Below, in pieces: positions 21,959 to 31,897 of a stretch of DNA of 64,000 bases. Every line of letters starts with the position of its first letter. Position 1 is the stretch's first letter. The position numbers and the translations under genes were made by a program. The notes under the pieces are model-generated. The model ran no database searches. It had not been told where the DNA came from and saw only the letters and a list, made by a program, of their open reading frames with translations. The DNA lies in NCBI GenBank assembly GCA_022822305.1, contig JAJEBY010000016.1, forward strand, positions 744,001 to 808,000, read 5' to 3'. Source of the stretch: Anaerolineae bacterium (GTDB taxonomy: Bacteria; Chloroflexota; Anaerolineae; Aggregatilineales; Phototrophicaceae).

Positions 21959-23119
21959 CTAGGCAATCTCCTGGACTGCGGCGACGGCCATCTTGGCGGC
22001 ATCGGTCAAAGTTTCCGCGCTCATGATGTTTGGTATCTGCGCCTCGTCGATGATTTGGTTGCCGGCCGCAGCATTGGTTCCTTGCAAACGGATGACCATG
22101 GGCACATCCGGATTGACCTCGTTGAAGGCTGTCAGGATGCCGTTGGCGACCTCGTCGCAACGAGTGATGCCTCCGAAAATGTTGAAAAGCACGCACCGTA
22201 CGTTGCTGTCGGAAAGGATGATCCGCAGCGCCGCCGCCACCTGCTCCGGGGTCGCGCCACCGCCGATATCAAGAAAATTGGCTGGACCGATGCCCGCATG
22301 TTCGCCGTATAGCTTGGTCATGTCCATAGTTGTCATCGCCAGACCGGCGCCATTGACCATGCAGCCGATCTGCCCGTCAAGCTTGATATAGGTGATGCCG
22401 GCTTCGCGCGCCTTGCGCTCCGATTCCGGTTCGTCGCTGGTGTCACGGTCGGCCGCCAAATCCGCTTGGCGGAAGAGCGCGTTATCGTCGATGATGACTT
22501 TACCGTCAACCGCCAGCAAGTCGCCATCGCCGGTGATCACCAACGGATTGATCTCCGCCAGCTCGGCGTCGCTCTTTGCATAACATTCGTACAGGCCCCG
22601 AATGATTTTGCCGAAGGGTCGCCATAGCGCGCGCGGCAATCCCATAGCGCTGACGATATAGGTGAGCTGGAAATCTTGCAGACCGAGTATCGGATCGACA
22701 TGCTCGCGTATAATCGCCTCGGGACGATCGCGATTCAGTTCTTCAATATCCATCCCGCCTTCCATGGAAGCCATAATCAGAGGCTTGCCCACGCCGCGAT
22801 CGTTGGTGATGGCCAGATAGATTTCCTGCTCGATATCGGCGCCGGGATCAACCAGCACTTTTTCCACGCGCAGGCCCTTGATGTCCATACCGAGGATCTC
22901 TTGTCCATGAGCTTTGGCCGCTTCCGCGCTGCGCGCCACTTTCACCCCGCCCGCTTTGCCGCGGCCGCCGACATGGACTTGCGCCTTAACGACGACGACG
23001 CCGTCGATGGCTTTGGCAATGTCATATACTTCTTCGGGCGTCGTGGCCACGCGTCCTTCCGGGATGGGAATTCCGAAGTCTCGAAACAGAAATTTCGATT
23101 GATACTCATGTAGCTTCAA
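21959..23119 (-). CDS. sucC: Succinate-CoA ligase subunit beta
   Basis: [57 protein letters not shown] start inferred; 1 nt gap to sucD. Confidence 0.95.
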   Translation of the reverse strand: MKLHEYQSKFLFRDFGIPIPEGRVATTPEEVYDIAKAIDGVVVVKAQVHVGGRGKAGGVKVARSAEAAKAHGQEILGMDIKGLRVEKVLVDPGADIEQEIYLAITNDRGVGKPLIMASMEGGMDIEELNRDRPEAIIREHVDPILGLQDFQLTYIVSAMGLPRALWRPFGKIIRGLYECYAKSDAELAEINPLVITGDGDLLAVDGKVIIDDNALFRQADLAADRDTSDEPESERKAREAGITYIKLDGQIGCMVNGAGLAMTTMDMTKLYGEHAGIGPANFLDIGGGATPEQVAAALRIILSDSNVRCVLFNIFGGITRCDEVANGILTAFNEVNPDVPMVIRLQGTNAAAGNQIIDEAQIPNIMSAETLTDAAKMAVAAVQEIA

Positions 23120-23457
23120 ATCTAGTCCCCTTTTTTGATTGGCTCCGCGGGCAGCGGCCAATTCGCAAATGCGCTGACATTGACCGACTTGCCGACCGCG
23201 AAATCCGCAATCAGCCTATCAAATTGTTAGCTGAGAGATGCTTCGCCGACGCAAACGCAAACTGGCTTGATTACTCGAATTTGACCGTTGTCTAGTTTGG
23301 CGCACCGCGCAAGGTTACGCTATACTTGGGCGTATCTCAAGTGACAATCATTTAGGTTTGGCGGCGCATCAATTGTTGATCGCAGAATGTGGCGCGAGAC
23401 AAGGCCTTAGACTTGAGACGCGCGTTCAGCGCTTCACTTCACAAACGGGGGGAACCG

Positions 23458-25407
23458 ATGAAACGACTGTCGGTATTGATGCTTGTTACGGCATGTTTCT
23501 GCTTCATCGTTTTCAATGTCACGCCTCAAACTGTCACCAATCTGCTGTCCAATCCTGGTTTCGAAGGCGACTTCGAGAGCCGTGACGGTGAATCGCCGCA
23601 GAAAGTAGCCGCTGATTGGACGCCGTGGCATATTCCGGCGGCCGACGGCAGCCCCGCATACGCGAAACACGCGCCTTTTTATGACGAGGAGACCGTCAGA
23701 ATCCGCGGGGACGAAGAAGGCAAATCGCAGGTTTACTTCAATCAATTTGCGACGCATCAAGGCGGCGTCTATCAGCAAGTCGATGGTCTGACTGACGGCG
23801 CCAGTTACCGCTTTAGCATCTATGCCTGGGTCTGGTCTTCAATCGGCGAGGATTGGACCGTGAGCGAGCAGCCGGGCAACGTCAGCGTACGCGTGGGCAT
23901 TGATCCCAACGGCGGCACCGATGGCGCCAGCGACGACATCGTATGGTCTACCACGGCAGTGTTTCTGTATAACGCCTTCTATCAGTATTCGGTGATTGCT
24001 GATGCGGATGGCACGACCATCACTGTCTTCGTGGAATCGACTATTGGCGAACCCGTGGCAAACAATTACATCTATCTCGAGGACGCCGTGCTTGAGGTGG
24101 CAACGCAAACTGTCGTAGAGGCCGATGCCAGCCCAACTAGCGAGACCAATGTCGATTTGGTTCCTGAAGACGCGACGCCGACCCAAGAACCTACGGCTGC
24201 CGAAACAGAAGCGCCCACCGCAACAGAGACGCTTGAACCCACTCCAACAATGACGCCCGATACACAGCAGCGCGATCCAAATGCCGAGTTGGAGATTGAA
24301 TCGTCTGAGACGCCGCTGCCGAGTGATACGCCGGTGCTTGACGACCCGACGGAGACGCCTTTGCCCAGCGAAACGCCGATGGATGACGACCCGACGGAGA
24401 CACCCGTGCCGACTGCTACGCTTGAGCCCACGGCAACGGCGACCTCTGCGCCAACGGTTACGCCGAGCCCTAGCGCAACGCTTGAGCCAAGCGCGACCGC
24501 GACGGTGGCCACAGTCGATCCAAACGCCGAGGAGTTTCCCGATACTCGAATTCACGTAGTTGTGGCAGGCGACACGGTTTCTGGCATCGCCTTTCAATAT
24601 GGCAGCAGGGTCGATGCGATCCGGCGCGCCAACAGCCTTAACGCGGCATCGGTGATCGTTGTTGGTCAGCGCTTGATCGTGCCGATTAACCTGCCAGAGC
24701 CGAGCGCGACGCCGCTTCCGGAAGGCTCGCCGACACTGACAAGCACGCCGGTTCCGCCATCAGCGACTCCGATTCCTCCGACCGCGACGATTACGCCATT
24801 GCCTACGGCTACTCCGATCACATACACCATCAGCGCTGGCGACACACTGGTAAATATCGCCCTGCGATATGGCACAACGGCTGATGTGTTGGCGACCCTG
24901 AACGGCATTGCCAATCCGAATCAGATTGATGTCGGACTGGTGCTGCTTATCCCGACCGCGATTCCGCCGTCGCCAATACCCGCTGCGACTGCGATTCCGA
25001 CCGTACAGCCATCGTCCGGGGTCACGCTATACACGGTGCAAGCCGGCGACACGCTGGACGGCATCGCCAGTGCCTTCGATACGACGATAGACGCTATTGC
25101 CCAGCTGAACGGCATCACCAACCCCAGCCGGATCTTCCCTGGACTGGTATTGCAGATACCTTCCGGTGATTCAACGGAATCAGTGTCGAGCGACGGGCAG
25201 CCGCTGCCCACACCGACAGCGACTTTAGCGCCGACGCCGACCCCGCTGCCGACAAATGTCCCCACCGCCTACACGGTACAGGCGGGAGATACCTTGTTCC
25301 AGATCGCAAACCTGTTTGGCGTGAGCGTGGTGGAGCTGGCAGCGATCAACGGCATCGTCGACTATAACCAGATCCTTGTTGGCCAAGTGCTGACCATACC
25401 GGGATGA
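23458..25407 (+). CDS. Secreted multi-LysM protein with N-terminal carbohydrate-binding-like region and Thr/Pro-rich linker
   Basis: Signal-like N-terminus, LLSNPGFEGDF; four LysM repeats (VVVAGDTVSGIA, TISAGDTLVNIA, TVQAGDTLDGIA, TVQAGDTLFQIA). Confidence 0.87.
   Translation: MKRLSVLMLVTACFCFIVFNVTPQTVTNLLSNPGFEGDFESRDGESPQKVAADWTPWHIPAADGSPAYAKHAPFYDEETVRIRGDEEGKSQVYFNQFATHQGGVYQQVDGLTDGASYRFSIYAWVWSSIGEDWTVSEQPGNVSVRVGIDPNGGTDGASDDIVWSTTAVFLYNAFYQYSVIADADGTTITVFVESTIGEPVANNYIYLEDAVLEVATQTVVEADASPTSETNVDLVPEDATPTQEPTAAETEAPTATETLEPTPTMTPDTQQRDPNAELEIESSETPLPSDTPVLDDPTETPLPSETPMDDDPTETPVPTATLEPTATATSAPTVTPSPSATLEPSATATVATVDPNAEEFPDTRIHVVVAGDTVSGIAFQYGSRVDAIRRANSLNAASVIVVGQRLIVPINLPEPSATPLPEGSPTLTSTPVPPSATPIPPTATITPLPTATPITYTISAGDTLVNIALRYGTTADVLATLNGIANPNQIDVGLVLLIPTAIPPSPIPAATAIPTVQPSSGVTLYTVQAGDTLDGIASAFDTTIDAIAQLNGITNPSRIFPGLVLQIPSGDSTESVSSDGQPLPTPTATLAPTPTPLPTNVPTAYTVQAGDTLFQIANLFGVSVVELAAINGIVDYNQILVGQVLTIPG
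24165..24540 (+). repeat. Degenerate low-complexity region coding Thr/Pro/Glu-rich linker
   Basis: Repeated TETPLPSETPxDDDPTETPxP / LEPTATATxAPTVTPSPSATLEPSATATV units inside the LysM ORF. Confidence 0.8.
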
Positions 25408-25781
25408 GTCAGTATCGCAAGATCGTCAATACAAGCATAGGACAAACAATCGCGGCTCGCGCAAAGTACTGCGCGAGCTTCTATTGCAGTTTTCGGGGAT
25501 TGATGTTTTCGGGGTCTCCAAATGACGTTGAAAGCATAATATTCGAACGACCGCTAGAGAGTCGATTATTGGCTGCTATGCATACCATGGGTATGAGATA
25601 CTCAATCGGGATTGTCTGGCTGGACCGAGAGTTATCAGTTGTGGAGATGCGCGTAGCGCCACCGAGGCGCATAGCTTGCGTGCCATATCGGGCCGCAAAA
25701 TACGTCATTGAAACGGCGCCAGAGTCTTTAAGTCGAGTAGTCATCGGCGACCGATTCGCTTTTGACGAGGTGATCAATTGA
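25404..25781 (+). CDS. DUF192-like protein
   Basis: RGLMFSGS...MHTMGMRYSIGIVWLDRELSVVEMRVAPP...AAKYVIETAPESLSRVVIGDRF matches DUF192 pattern; ATGA overlap with upstream stop. Confidence 0.65.
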   Translation: MSQYRKIVNTSIGQTIAARAKYCASFYCSFRGLMFSGSPNDVESIIFERPLESRLLAAMHTMGMRYSIGIVWLDRELSVVEMRVAPPRRIACVPYRAAKYVIETAPESLSRVVIGDRFAFDEVIN

Positions 25782-27289
25782 AATCGATCTTGAGCATCGC
25801 CGTCGTCTTGGTCGCGAGCGCCGTAATCTCGTTCCTGCCGCCCCTGCAGGCACAAGCGCAGCGGGATGCTATTCTGACCGTACATGTTGTGCAGCGTGGC
25901 GAAAATCTATTCAGGATCGCGCTTCAATATGATTTGTTTGCTGATCAAGTGGCCAGAGCCAACGGCCTAAGCGACACTGACAGTATCGCGGTCGGCCAGC
26001 GCCTGATCATTCCGTTGCTGGGTGATTCGCCGCAGCCTGCCATCAGTCATACGGTGTCGGCAGGCGATACGCTCGAGAGCATTGCCGAGTTCTATGGAGA
26101 AAGCGCGGAGACGCTGATCGCCATCAACGGCCTCGCCTCGGCAGCAGATCTAGCCCTCGGTCAAGAGCTGATTGTGGTCACCGCCGCTGACGAGGGTAAC
26201 CCAATCGCAAATCAGGAGGGATCTGATCTAGACGAGGGACGGGCTGTCCTATTAGAAGAATCGGTTGAGGTCCTTTCCGCGAACGAAACGAGCCTGGTGT
26301 TAGGTGATTCGGATTTCACCTATGTTCACGTGGTCGAAGCCGGCGATACCGTTTACGATATCGGTCTGCGCTTCAATCAGACTGTTAACAGCTTGGCCGC
26401 GCTCAACAACCTGCAAGATCCAACGAGCATCTCGATCGGACAACGGCTGGTGATTCCGGGCATAGAGCCGCCGCGACTGATGGGACAATTGCCGGAAACA
26501 GTAGTCTCGCTCGCGCTAGATCCGCTGATACTTGTGGAGGGCGGCACGGGTCGGATTGAAATCCACACTCGCGAGCCAGCGACCGTCAGCGGCGAGTTCC
26601 TCGATCAAGAGCTCCGCGTCATCGAGCGAGAGCCCGGGATGATTCATACGATTTTGGTCGGTATTCCCATGTTCACCGGTCAGGATGTTTTCCCATTGCG
26701 CTTGAGCATTTTGAGCGAGGCCGGGGAAGAGCAGGCTGTCGAAGCCGCTTTGCAGGTGATCGCCGGCGGCTATGGCTACCAGAACATTACCATCGACAAT
26801 AGTGAACTCCTGGCGCCCGCAGTGGAAGACGAGGAAACTAATCTGCTCGCTCGGGTGACCCGCCCATTCACTTTGGAGAAGCGCTGGAACCAATCGCTAG
26901 GCCTGCCGGCTGCGGCGTCAATGAATGCCGTTTACGGGACCTTGCGCTCCTACAACGGCAGCCCCTACAACCGCTATCATAGCGGCGTTGATTTCGCCGG
27001 CGCGACGGGCACGTCTGTCCTGGCCGCGGCTGATGGCCAGGTGGTATTGGCCGATACTCTGCATATCCGCGGCAATACCATTGTTATTGATCACGGATGG
27101 GGACTGTATACCTTGTACGCGCATCAGAATTCGATGCTGGTGAGCGTTGGGGAAATTGTCACACTCGGACAAACCATCGGCACGATCGGTTCCACGGGAC
27201 GCAGCACCGGCCCCCATCTGCATTGGGAAGTCTGGCTGCACGGCGTCAATGTTGACCCTATGCAATGGGTGCGGCAAAAGTTTCCGTAG
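25778..27289 (+). CDS. LysM-domain M23 family metallopeptidase
   Basis: Three LysM repeats then SPYNRYHSGVDFAGATGTSVLAAADGQV...GPHLHWEVWLHG M23 motifs. TTG start. Confidence 0.92.
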   Translation: MKSILSIAVVLVASAVISFLPPLQAQAQRDAILTVHVVQRGENLFRIALQYDLFADQVARANGLSDTDSIAVGQRLIIPLLGDSPQPAISHTVSAGDTLESIAEFYGESAETLIAINGLASAADLALGQELIVVTAADEGNPIANQEGSDLDEGRAVLLEESVEVLSANETSLVLGDSDFTYVHVVEAGDTVYDIGLRFNQTVNSLAALNNLQDPTSISIGQRLVIPGIEPPRLMGQLPETVVSLALDPLILVEGGTGRIEIHTREPATVSGEFLDQELRVIEREPGMIHTILVGIPMFTGQDVFPLRLSILSEAGEEQAVEAALQVIAGGYGYQNITIDNSELLAPAVEDEETNLLARVTRPFTLEKRWNQSLGLPAAASMNAVYGTLRSYNGSPYNRYHSGVDFAGATGTSVLAAADGQVVLADTLHIRGNTIVIDHGWGLYTLYAHQNSMLVSVGEIVTLGQTIGTIGSTGRSTGPHLHWEVWLHGVNVDPMQWVRQKFP

Positions 27290-27309
27290 CTGCGGCTTGG
27301 GCGCCAGCG

Positions 27310-28461
27310 CTAATTGGCGAATGCGCCATCCAGCGCTTCAAAATCGGTGAAAAGGAAGTGATCGTGGTAGTAGTGAATCCACAGGAATGACAAGATTGAC
27401 GTGTAGTAAGCGATATCAAAATGGCTGTTGCCGTCGATGCCGGGTCGCACGATGCCGGCCAGAGCGTAAACCAAGACAAAGATAACGGCTGAACCCAGCA
27501 ACAGGAATGCGCTGAAGGCGTAAAGCGCGCGAGCGTCTTTGGTACGGCGGCTGAAACGCGCCACCAAGGGCGCCTCCCCTTCCAGGTCTCCCACCATCTG
27601 GCGCACCTTGATGATGTAAAAGGTTATCGCCAAATACTGGAATGAGTGCCAGGTATTCAAGCCTTGGAACGCCGTATCCAGATTCGGCAGCAGCGGTGTG
27701 AAAAACGCGACCAGCACGGTCAGCGCTACAAAGACGAATTTGGGCATATTGAGTATGCCATTGCGATGCTCGTAAACAGACTTAAGCACAAAAGCGGTCA
27801 ACGCGCTGCCGAAGACCAGCGAAACCAAAACGAAGAGCCAGGGGTTATCCGGCTGTTGAAACAGCGCCGGGATCGCCTCGCCCAAGTCATTCTGACCAAT
27901 TTCAAATCGCCCCTGACTTATCTTCCATATGGCGATCGGGAACAGGCTCGTCAAGACTACGGCATAATCTACTGATCGAGCCAGGGGACTGAGCGCGCTC
28001 TTGCGCACGAACTTGGCTTCCTTGTGATTGTATAGTTCGACAATATAGGTCACCTGATGCAGGACGTGCAGCGAAGCCCAGAAGAAAAAGAAGGTCAGCA
28101 TCAGGCTTAGATTGAGGAAGGCAAGCGAGATCACGATAACCGGTATGATGATGGAAGACCGGATCAAAGTCGGGTAGCGCTCCTTGAAGCCTTCATCAAG
28201 CCCGGTGCGCAGAAAGGTAGACATCATGTGCGGACCGCCAATGGCGATGGCCACGAAGGCGTTCACAAGGTTGCGGCTGATGTCATCTTCAAGGCCAAAT
28301 CTCATGCCCAGCAAGTACAAGACATAAGGCAATGGCACGACAACCACGCTAAGCGTGATGAAAAAGAGATCCCAGCGCTTGTTGCGCAGCCATAAACCGC
28401 TCTTGTCAATTTCGGCGCTGTATTGTTGTGTTTTCTGCAATGTAATCGCCGTTGAAACCAC
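27310..28461 (-). CDS. Polytopic membrane protein with conserved-looking histidine clusters
   Basis: 383 aa, multiple TM segments; GGPHMMSTFLRT, LHVLHQVTYIVELYNHKE, NTWHSFQYLAITFY, WIHYYHDHFLF. Confidence 0.75.
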   Translation of the reverse strand: MVSTAITLQKTQQYSAEIDKSGLWLRNKRWDLFFITLSVVVVPLPYVLYLLGMRFGLEDDISRNLVNAFVAIAIGGPHMMSTFLRTGLDEGFKERYPTLIRSSIIIPVIVISLAFLNLSLMLTFFFFWASLHVLHQVTYIVELYNHKEAKFVRKSALSPLARSVDYAVVLTSLFPIAIWKISQGRFEIGQNDLGEAIPALFQQPDNPWLFVLVSLVFGSALTAFVLKSVYEHRNGILNMPKFVFVALTVLVAFFTPLLPNLDTAFQGLNTWHSFQYLAITFYIIKVRQMVGDLEGEAPLVARFSRRTKDARALYAFSAFLLLGSAVIFVLVYALAGIVRPGIDGNSHFDIAYYTSILSFLWIHYYHDHFLFTDFEALDGAFAN

Positions 28462-28638
28462 TCGATGCCTCCAGCAACTGACCTAATGTAAAGCGCGTTT
28501 TAGCGGACGATATGAACCGACAATTGAATGCCGAAAGCGGCCCGCAGATCGCCGAATAGCTACCCAGCAATTATACTTGAATTTATTTAGCGACGCAAAG
28601 TATTTTCTCGAAGATGCCATTCAACATGCTTCAATTTG

Positions 28639-28950
28639 TCAGGGAATAAGACCAAACCAGCGACAAAAGTATGTCGCGTGCGCTTCACAACTCGAGGGCG
28701 CGTTCAAGAGCAGAACAACACCGCCCGCGATGCCCAAGCCGCCAAGTATCAGGAGCAAGCAACCGCACCAGGCAATTGGCCCGCCCTGTAGTATCTCGAT
28801 CACGATTTCGGCGAAACCAAACAGGACTTCAAAGATACCGCTGATGGCTTGCAAGAGGAAACCGATGACGATGACGACGACGCAGAGCAAGGCGCATCCA
28901 ACGGCGATATACGGCAGCAAGCCGGGATCAATGCTCTGCAGGATTTCCAT
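28639..28950 (-). CDS. Small hydrophobic membrane protein
   Basis: 103 aa with two strongly hydrophobic segments. Confidence 0.5.
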   Translation of the reverse strand: MEILQSIDPGLLPYIAVGCALLCVVVIVIGFLLQAISGIFEVLFGFAEIVIEILQGGPIAWCGCLLLILGGLGIAGGVVLLLNAPSSCEAHATYFCRWFGLIP

Positions 28951-28970
28951 ATCGTCAGTCTCGACAGCCC

Positions 28971-29414
28971 TTACTGGTCCGGATTGCAGTGTCCTGAGTA
29001 CGCGCTCTCCAGCATCCAGGCGCTCTCTTCGTTTTCTCGTTGGTAACAGTCACAGTAGTTGACATCTTGATTATCAGATTGGGATTGCCATAGCAAGAAA
29101 CGGACGTTGGTTTCGATGCAGGTTGCCGTTGTCGAGCGGCCGCCGCCGGCCACAAACGAGCGCTCGATGCGCAGGCCCCTGTCGTCCATCTCGCTGACCA
29201 GCGATAACAGCAGCAGCGGATGCGCGTGTGGCTCCGGCACGTCCCGATGCCACAGCCGGACTTCCCGATTTGCGGCAAAATAGAACAGGGCGCACGGCGC
29301 CAATAACAACGTAAACCATAATACTAGCATTGCGCTACATCCGAGCCGGCGCATTGGACTACAACCTTTACGCATCTGAATGTCGTCGGTTGCCGTTACG
29401 ATGCCATCATCCAC
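28971..29414 (-). CDS. Hypothetical membrane-anchored protein
   Basis: 147-aa ORF with one N-terminal TM segment (SAMLVLWFTLLLAPCALFYFAAN); start uncertain. Confidence 0.45.
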   Translation of the reverse strand: MDDGIVTATDDIQMRKGCSPMRRLGCSAMLVLWFTLLLAPCALFYFAANREVRLWHRDVPEPHAHPLLLLSLVSEMDDRGLRIERSFVAGGGRSTTATCIETNVRFLLWQSQSDNQDVNYCDCYQRENEESAWMLESAYSGHCNPDQ

Positions 29415-29641
29415 GTCAGCGGAGGCTCCCTGCGCTTTAGCCAGTTATCGCGCAAATGCACATTGATCTTCGCACGCAAAGTGTCCACAGGTTGCGGCAG
29501 ATCAGCTCGAACTTCCATATCATCCAGACTCCGGGACTAACGGTTGTCGACCGCGGCTTGTCCACGCGCACCCTTGTGACCGCCTTCGAAAACGGGATAT
29601 TTCCATTGCGAGATGCACGAAGACGACAGGCAGCATTCATC

Positions 29642-30160
29642 TCAAATTTGATCGCTGAAGCGCATTTTGATACTATCGTCGTGATCGTAACTGACGTGCG
29701 CGAAGCAGGGCAGCTGCCCTTCCCGCATCGAGAATAGACGAGGCAGCAGTTGCGGAAGATCGTCGACCAAATCATAATCCAACACCGTGGCGCGCGGCAC
29801 CCACTGCAACTCGCCTTCGGGAGAATAGCGCTTCACGTCGCGGGTGTCGCTTTCGGCAGTGAATACAAATAGCAAGATCCCGCTGGCCTCGCCGGCGTCG
29901 ATATTGTGAACGGATCTCAAGCGCAAGTTGCGCACCGCCAGGCCACTCTCCTCTTCAATCTCACGCAGCGCGCTGCTGTACGGGTCTTCGTAGCGCTCAA
30001 TATGACCGCCGAGACCGTTGTACTGATTGGGGAACACGCGTTTGTGCGAAGCGCGTTTCATCAATAGTACAGCGTCGTCATTGGTGACGAATGATAGCGT
30101 CCTGGCGATGCACAGCCAGCGATTTGACGTGGCGTCCGCGCCCTGCGCTTCGGCGCCCAT
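29642..30160 (-). CDS. NUDIX hydrolase
   Basis: Nudix box GGHIERYEDPYSSALREIEEESGL. Confidence 0.92.
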   Translation of the reverse strand: MGAEAQGADATSNRWLCIARTLSFVTNDDAVLLMKRASHKRVFPNQYNGLGGHIERYEDPYSSALREIEEESGLAVRNLRLRSVHNIDAGEASGILLFVFTAESDTRDVKRYSPEGELQWVPRATVLDYDLVDDLPQLLPRLFSMREGQLPCFAHVSYDHDDSIKMRFSDQI

Positions 30161-30252
30161 TTCAACTGTTCCCGATGGACATTACAATTGCCGCCTCTAT
30201 ACCATCGTGCTAAATTACTGTGACGTTCACTTCCATTGTACTAAGGAAGCCC

Positions 30253-31071
30253 ATGAATACGAATCCGAATAGCTCGCCGTTACCGGATTTGTGCATAGTC
30301 GATATCAATGACGTAATCCCGCACGAAACCGGCGATGAGCAGCGATCGCGGCCATTGATGCGGCGTCTGGAGCATGCTGAGATATTCACCAATCCGCCGG
30401 TTGTCGCGGCCATCAATGATGGGAAATATGTGTTGATGGACGGGGCCAACCGTCACTATGCGCTGAAGCAGCTGGGTTACAAGCATATTCTCGTTCAGGT
30501 GGCCAGTTACGATTCCCCTTTCATTAAGTTGGGCGTCTGGCAGCATATCGTGGCTGACTGGAATGCGAGAGATTGCCTGAGAAATCTCGAGGCGATCGAA
30601 GGCACAAGCATACGCGACGGATGGGATTCGAGCGCGGTCGCGCAGGTATTGCTTAGGGACGGGCCGGTGTATGGCGTTCACGCAAATGTCGACGGTGTCT
30701 TTGAACGCAACGCGGCGCTGCGTGATGTGGTGAACGCCTATCATGATCACGCGACGCTTTATCGCACGCCATTGACCGATCCATCGCAGATTTGGTCTTG
30801 GTATCCGAGTGGCGTCGCCTTGGTTATGTTTCCCACCTTCGCGCCGGAGCATGTCATTGAGGCGGCAGTCAGGGGCGCGCATTTCCCGCCGGGCGTTAGC
30901 CGTCATATCATTCACGGTCGCGCGCTAAACGTGAACTATCCCATGCAAAGGCTGCGCGAAGACGCGTCCGTAGAACAGAAAAACGAAGTGTTCAAGATGT
31001 GGCTGCAGCAGAGACTATCCGAACGCAGCGTGCGATATTATGCCGAAGCTACTTATCAGTTCGCTGAGTAA
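30253..31071 (+). CDS. ParB/Srx-fold protein resembling SerK/SbnI free-serine kinases
   Basis: VDINDVIPHETGDEQRSRPLMRRL...PPVVAAINDGKYVLMDGANRHYALKQLGYKHILVQVASYD: ParB-like core with PHE and DGxxRxxALKxLG motifs. Confidence 0.65.
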   Translation: MNTNPNSSPLPDLCIVDINDVIPHETGDEQRSRPLMRRLEHAEIFTNPPVVAAINDGKYVLMDGANRHYALKQLGYKHILVQVASYDSPFIKLGVWQHIVADWNARDCLRNLEAIEGTSIRDGWDSSAVAQVLLRDGPVYGVHANVDGVFERNAALRDVVNAYHDHATLYRTPLTDPSQIWSWYPSGVALVMFPTFAPEHVIEAAVRGAHFPPGVSRHIIHGRALNVNYPMQRLREDASVEQKNEVFKMWLQQRLSERSVRYYAEATYQFAE

Positions 31072-31080
31072 GCGCAGACG

Positions 31081-31521
31081 ATGAATTCGACCGCTCGGAA
31101 AGCCTTGGCGGAAGCAGCCCTCTACAGCGACGGCGTCGAATATAAGCTGGTCAAGTTAGCGCCTAACGCAATCACGCTGGCGGCGGGCATCGTCGCCGAA
31201 GCCGGTTGTCCGTTTGCTTCAATGATCGCGGACAAAGATGAGGTCAGCTTGATATTGCCGGCAGACGCATGCCAAGCGTTCGAGCGACGCCTGCGGCTGG
31301 CGGAGATTAGCGATATGAGTTATCGCTTGCTGACGTTTGACGTCATTCTCGAGCCGAATCTAGTAGGATTTTTGGCGCTGATCAGCCAAAGCCTTGCGGA
31401 CGCAAACGTGCCGGTGTTGGCCTTCGCCGCCTATTCCCGCGATCATATCTTTGTGCCCGCATCGCGATTTGATGACGCATATGCCGCCATCGAGTCGCTG
31501 CGCCTGTCGACCGAGCCATAA
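31081..31521 (+). CDS. ACT-domain-like protein
   Basis: LVGFLALISQSLADANVPVLAFAAYSRDHIFVPASRFDDAYAAIESL resembles ACT domains of the ACT_7 type; N-terminal second copy possible. Confidence 0.65.
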   Translation: MNSTARKALAEAALYSDGVEYKLVKLAPNAITLAAGIVAEAGCPFASMIADKDEVSLILPADACQAFERRLRLAEISDMSYRLLTFDVILEPNLVGFLALISQSLADANVPVLAFAAYSRDHIFVPASRFDDAYAAIESLRLSTEP

Positions 31522-31533
31522 GGCAGACTTCCC

Positions 31534-31896
31534 GTGGAAATCAATCTCTTCAACGATGCCAATCTTGTGCCACAGCCGAAACATAAGGTCAAAATCGAGG
31601 ACATGACCGCCAGTCCCTATGCTGATCGGTTTCGTGTGAAAGTTGGTTTGAAGATTACGCCATTTCAAGAGCGGCCCAACCTGATTGTGGTCGCGCGGCG
31701 ATCCGATGGCCAACTGGTTAGCGATCTGGATATCATCGCGACTATGCACTACGAAAACGAATACACGATGCATATTCGCGGCGTCGATGAGCCGGAAGGA
31801 ACATATACCTTGTCCGCCGAGCTCTATTACGAGACGCGCAATCCAGCGCAAGATAGCCGCGAAATCACCTTCAGCATACCGGCGGGCGACGGTTGA
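31534..31896 (+). CDS. Hypothetical small protein, probably beta-rich
   Basis: 120 aa, GTG start, 12 nt after the ACT gene and 1 nt before the JAMM gene. Confidence 0.65.
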   Translation: MEINLFNDANLVPQPKHKVKIEDMTASPYADRFRVKVGLKITPFQERPNLIVVARRSDGQLVSDLDIIATMHYENEYTMHIRGVDEPEGTYTLSAELYYETRNPAQDSREITFSIPAGDG

Positions 31897-31897
31897 T

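Noticed and set aside
24072-24512. Long antisense ORFs (24072-24512, 23839-24597) opposite the LysM gene
   Set aside because: Low-complexity mirror of the Thr/Pro linker repeats; typical antisense artefact in high-GC repetitive coding DNA.
29456-29775. Opposed ORFs 29456-29737 (+) and 29437-29775 (-)
   Set aside because: They overlap each other and the end of the NUDIX gene; no domain signature; likely chance frames.
31534-31896. Ubiquitin-like protein of a bacterial ubiquitin system next to the JAMM gene
   Set aside because: C-terminus is AGDG rather than GG, the sequence does not look beta-grasp by eye, and no E1- or E2-like gene is present. Kept only as a possible JAMM partner.
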